Of a stretch of 64,000 nucleotides of DNA, positions 63,860-64,000 are shown one piece after another. Source of the DNA: Arthrobacter sp. C2 (GTDB lineage Bacteria > Actinomycetota > Actinomycetes > Actinomycetales > Micrococcaceae); NCBI GenBank assembly GCA_024207135.1, contig CP042428.1, forward strand, positions 2,976,001 through 3,040,000, written 5' to 3'. The notes beneath the pieces are model-generated. The model saw nothing but the letters and a program-made list of their open reading frames with translations, did not search any database and was not told where the DNA came from. Positions within the stretch are counted from its first letter, which is position 1, and every line of letters begins with the position of its first letter. The position numbers and the translations under genes were made by a program.

Positions 63860-64000
63860 ATGTCAGAAACTGCGATTCTGATCAACACTGCGGTGGCCGT
63901 CCTGGCCACCGTGCTGCTGATCGTTAGATTCAAGGTCAATCCAGTCATCGCCCTGGTTCTCGGTTCCCTGTACCTGGGCCTGTCGACCGGACTGGGCATC
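63860..64000 (+). CDS. GntP family gluconate permease, N-terminal part
   Basis: Only the first 47 codons are in the window. The start ATG is followed by two hydrophobic helices; VRFKVNPVIALVLGSLYLGLSTGLG matches the N-terminus of gluconate:H+ symporters (R-x-K-x-N-P motif, part given). Importing gluconate or a related sugar acid is likely. The gene is divergent from panD and continues beyond the right edge. Confidence 0.82.
   Translation, partial: MSETAILINTAVAVLATVLLIVRFKVNPVIALVLGSLYLGLSTGLGI

Overview
The window is high-GC actinobacterial DNA, most likely from a member of the Micrococcaceae (Arthrobacter / Paeniglutamicibacter type). The evidence is the GC-rich third codon positions, frequent GTG/TTG starts, the rpsF-ssb-rpsR-rplI block close to dnaB, an HspR-type HAIR element, a SAM-IV-like riboswitch and many actinobacterial families (CGNR finger, GT87, DesK/NarL pairs). 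No tRNA, rRNA, CRISPR array, insertion sequence or prophage gene was found.

Layout. 1-8.2 kb: a ureide/glyoxylate module. Malic enzyme, malate synthase and a DUF6986 protein form one minus-strand operon, divergent from an IclR regulator. A second minus-strand operon holds OHCU decarboxylase, 5-hydroxyisourate hydrolase, uricase and a urate/xanthine permease. Urate breakdown ends in glyoxylate, which malate synthase consumes. 8.2-19.7 kb: mixed single genes, including a small unknown protein, an SDR, YnfA, the DctA dicarboxylate carrier, a BNR-repeat protein with a MoaD/ThiS-like partner, a TehA/SLAC1 channel, pirin, an RraB-domain protein, and an MFS carrier with an HhH protein. 19.9-25.8 kb: replication and translation genes (dnaB, rplI, rpsR, ssb, rpsF) with a dense DnaA-box cluster upstream of dnaB. 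A flavin reductase here lies behind a SAM-IV-like riboswitch. 26-34.3 kb: an OafA-type acyltransferase, a GNAT protein, an M18 aminopeptidase, then an ABC transporter with a DesK/NarL two-component system and a 54-residue membrane protein. 34.4-42.7 kb: a CGNR regulator divergent from a luciferase-like oxidoreductase, two more DesK/NarL systems, a CPBP protease and two lipoproteins. 42.8-44.6 kb: a lower-GC island with one orphan AAA+ ATPase, bracketed by two copies of an unusual iteron-like palindrome. 44.6-64 kb: a phytoene-desaturase-like flavoprotein and GT87 glycosyltransferase, a PhoD phosphatase, a double-hotdog thioesterase, FMN reductase, PhzF, a ClpC-type ATPase under a perfect HAIR element, a membrane-anchored matrixin-like protease with a probable 5-bp repeat frameshift, a DnaJ-like/NERD fusion, a purple acid phosphatase, an acyl-CoA ligase, panD and the start of a GntP permease.

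Most unusual points: (1) the iteron-like palindromes around the orphan AAA+ ATPase; (2) an oriC-like density of DnaA boxes between dnaB and a DUF1801 gene; (3) the SAM-IV-like riboswitch on a flavin reductase; (4) the J-domain/NERD fusion that lacks HPD; (5) the CCGGG tandem repeat that separates the protease frame from its best start; (6) a 16-bp perfect hairpin that contains the start codon of a SnoaL-like gene. All assignments come from reading the sequence; no database search was run.
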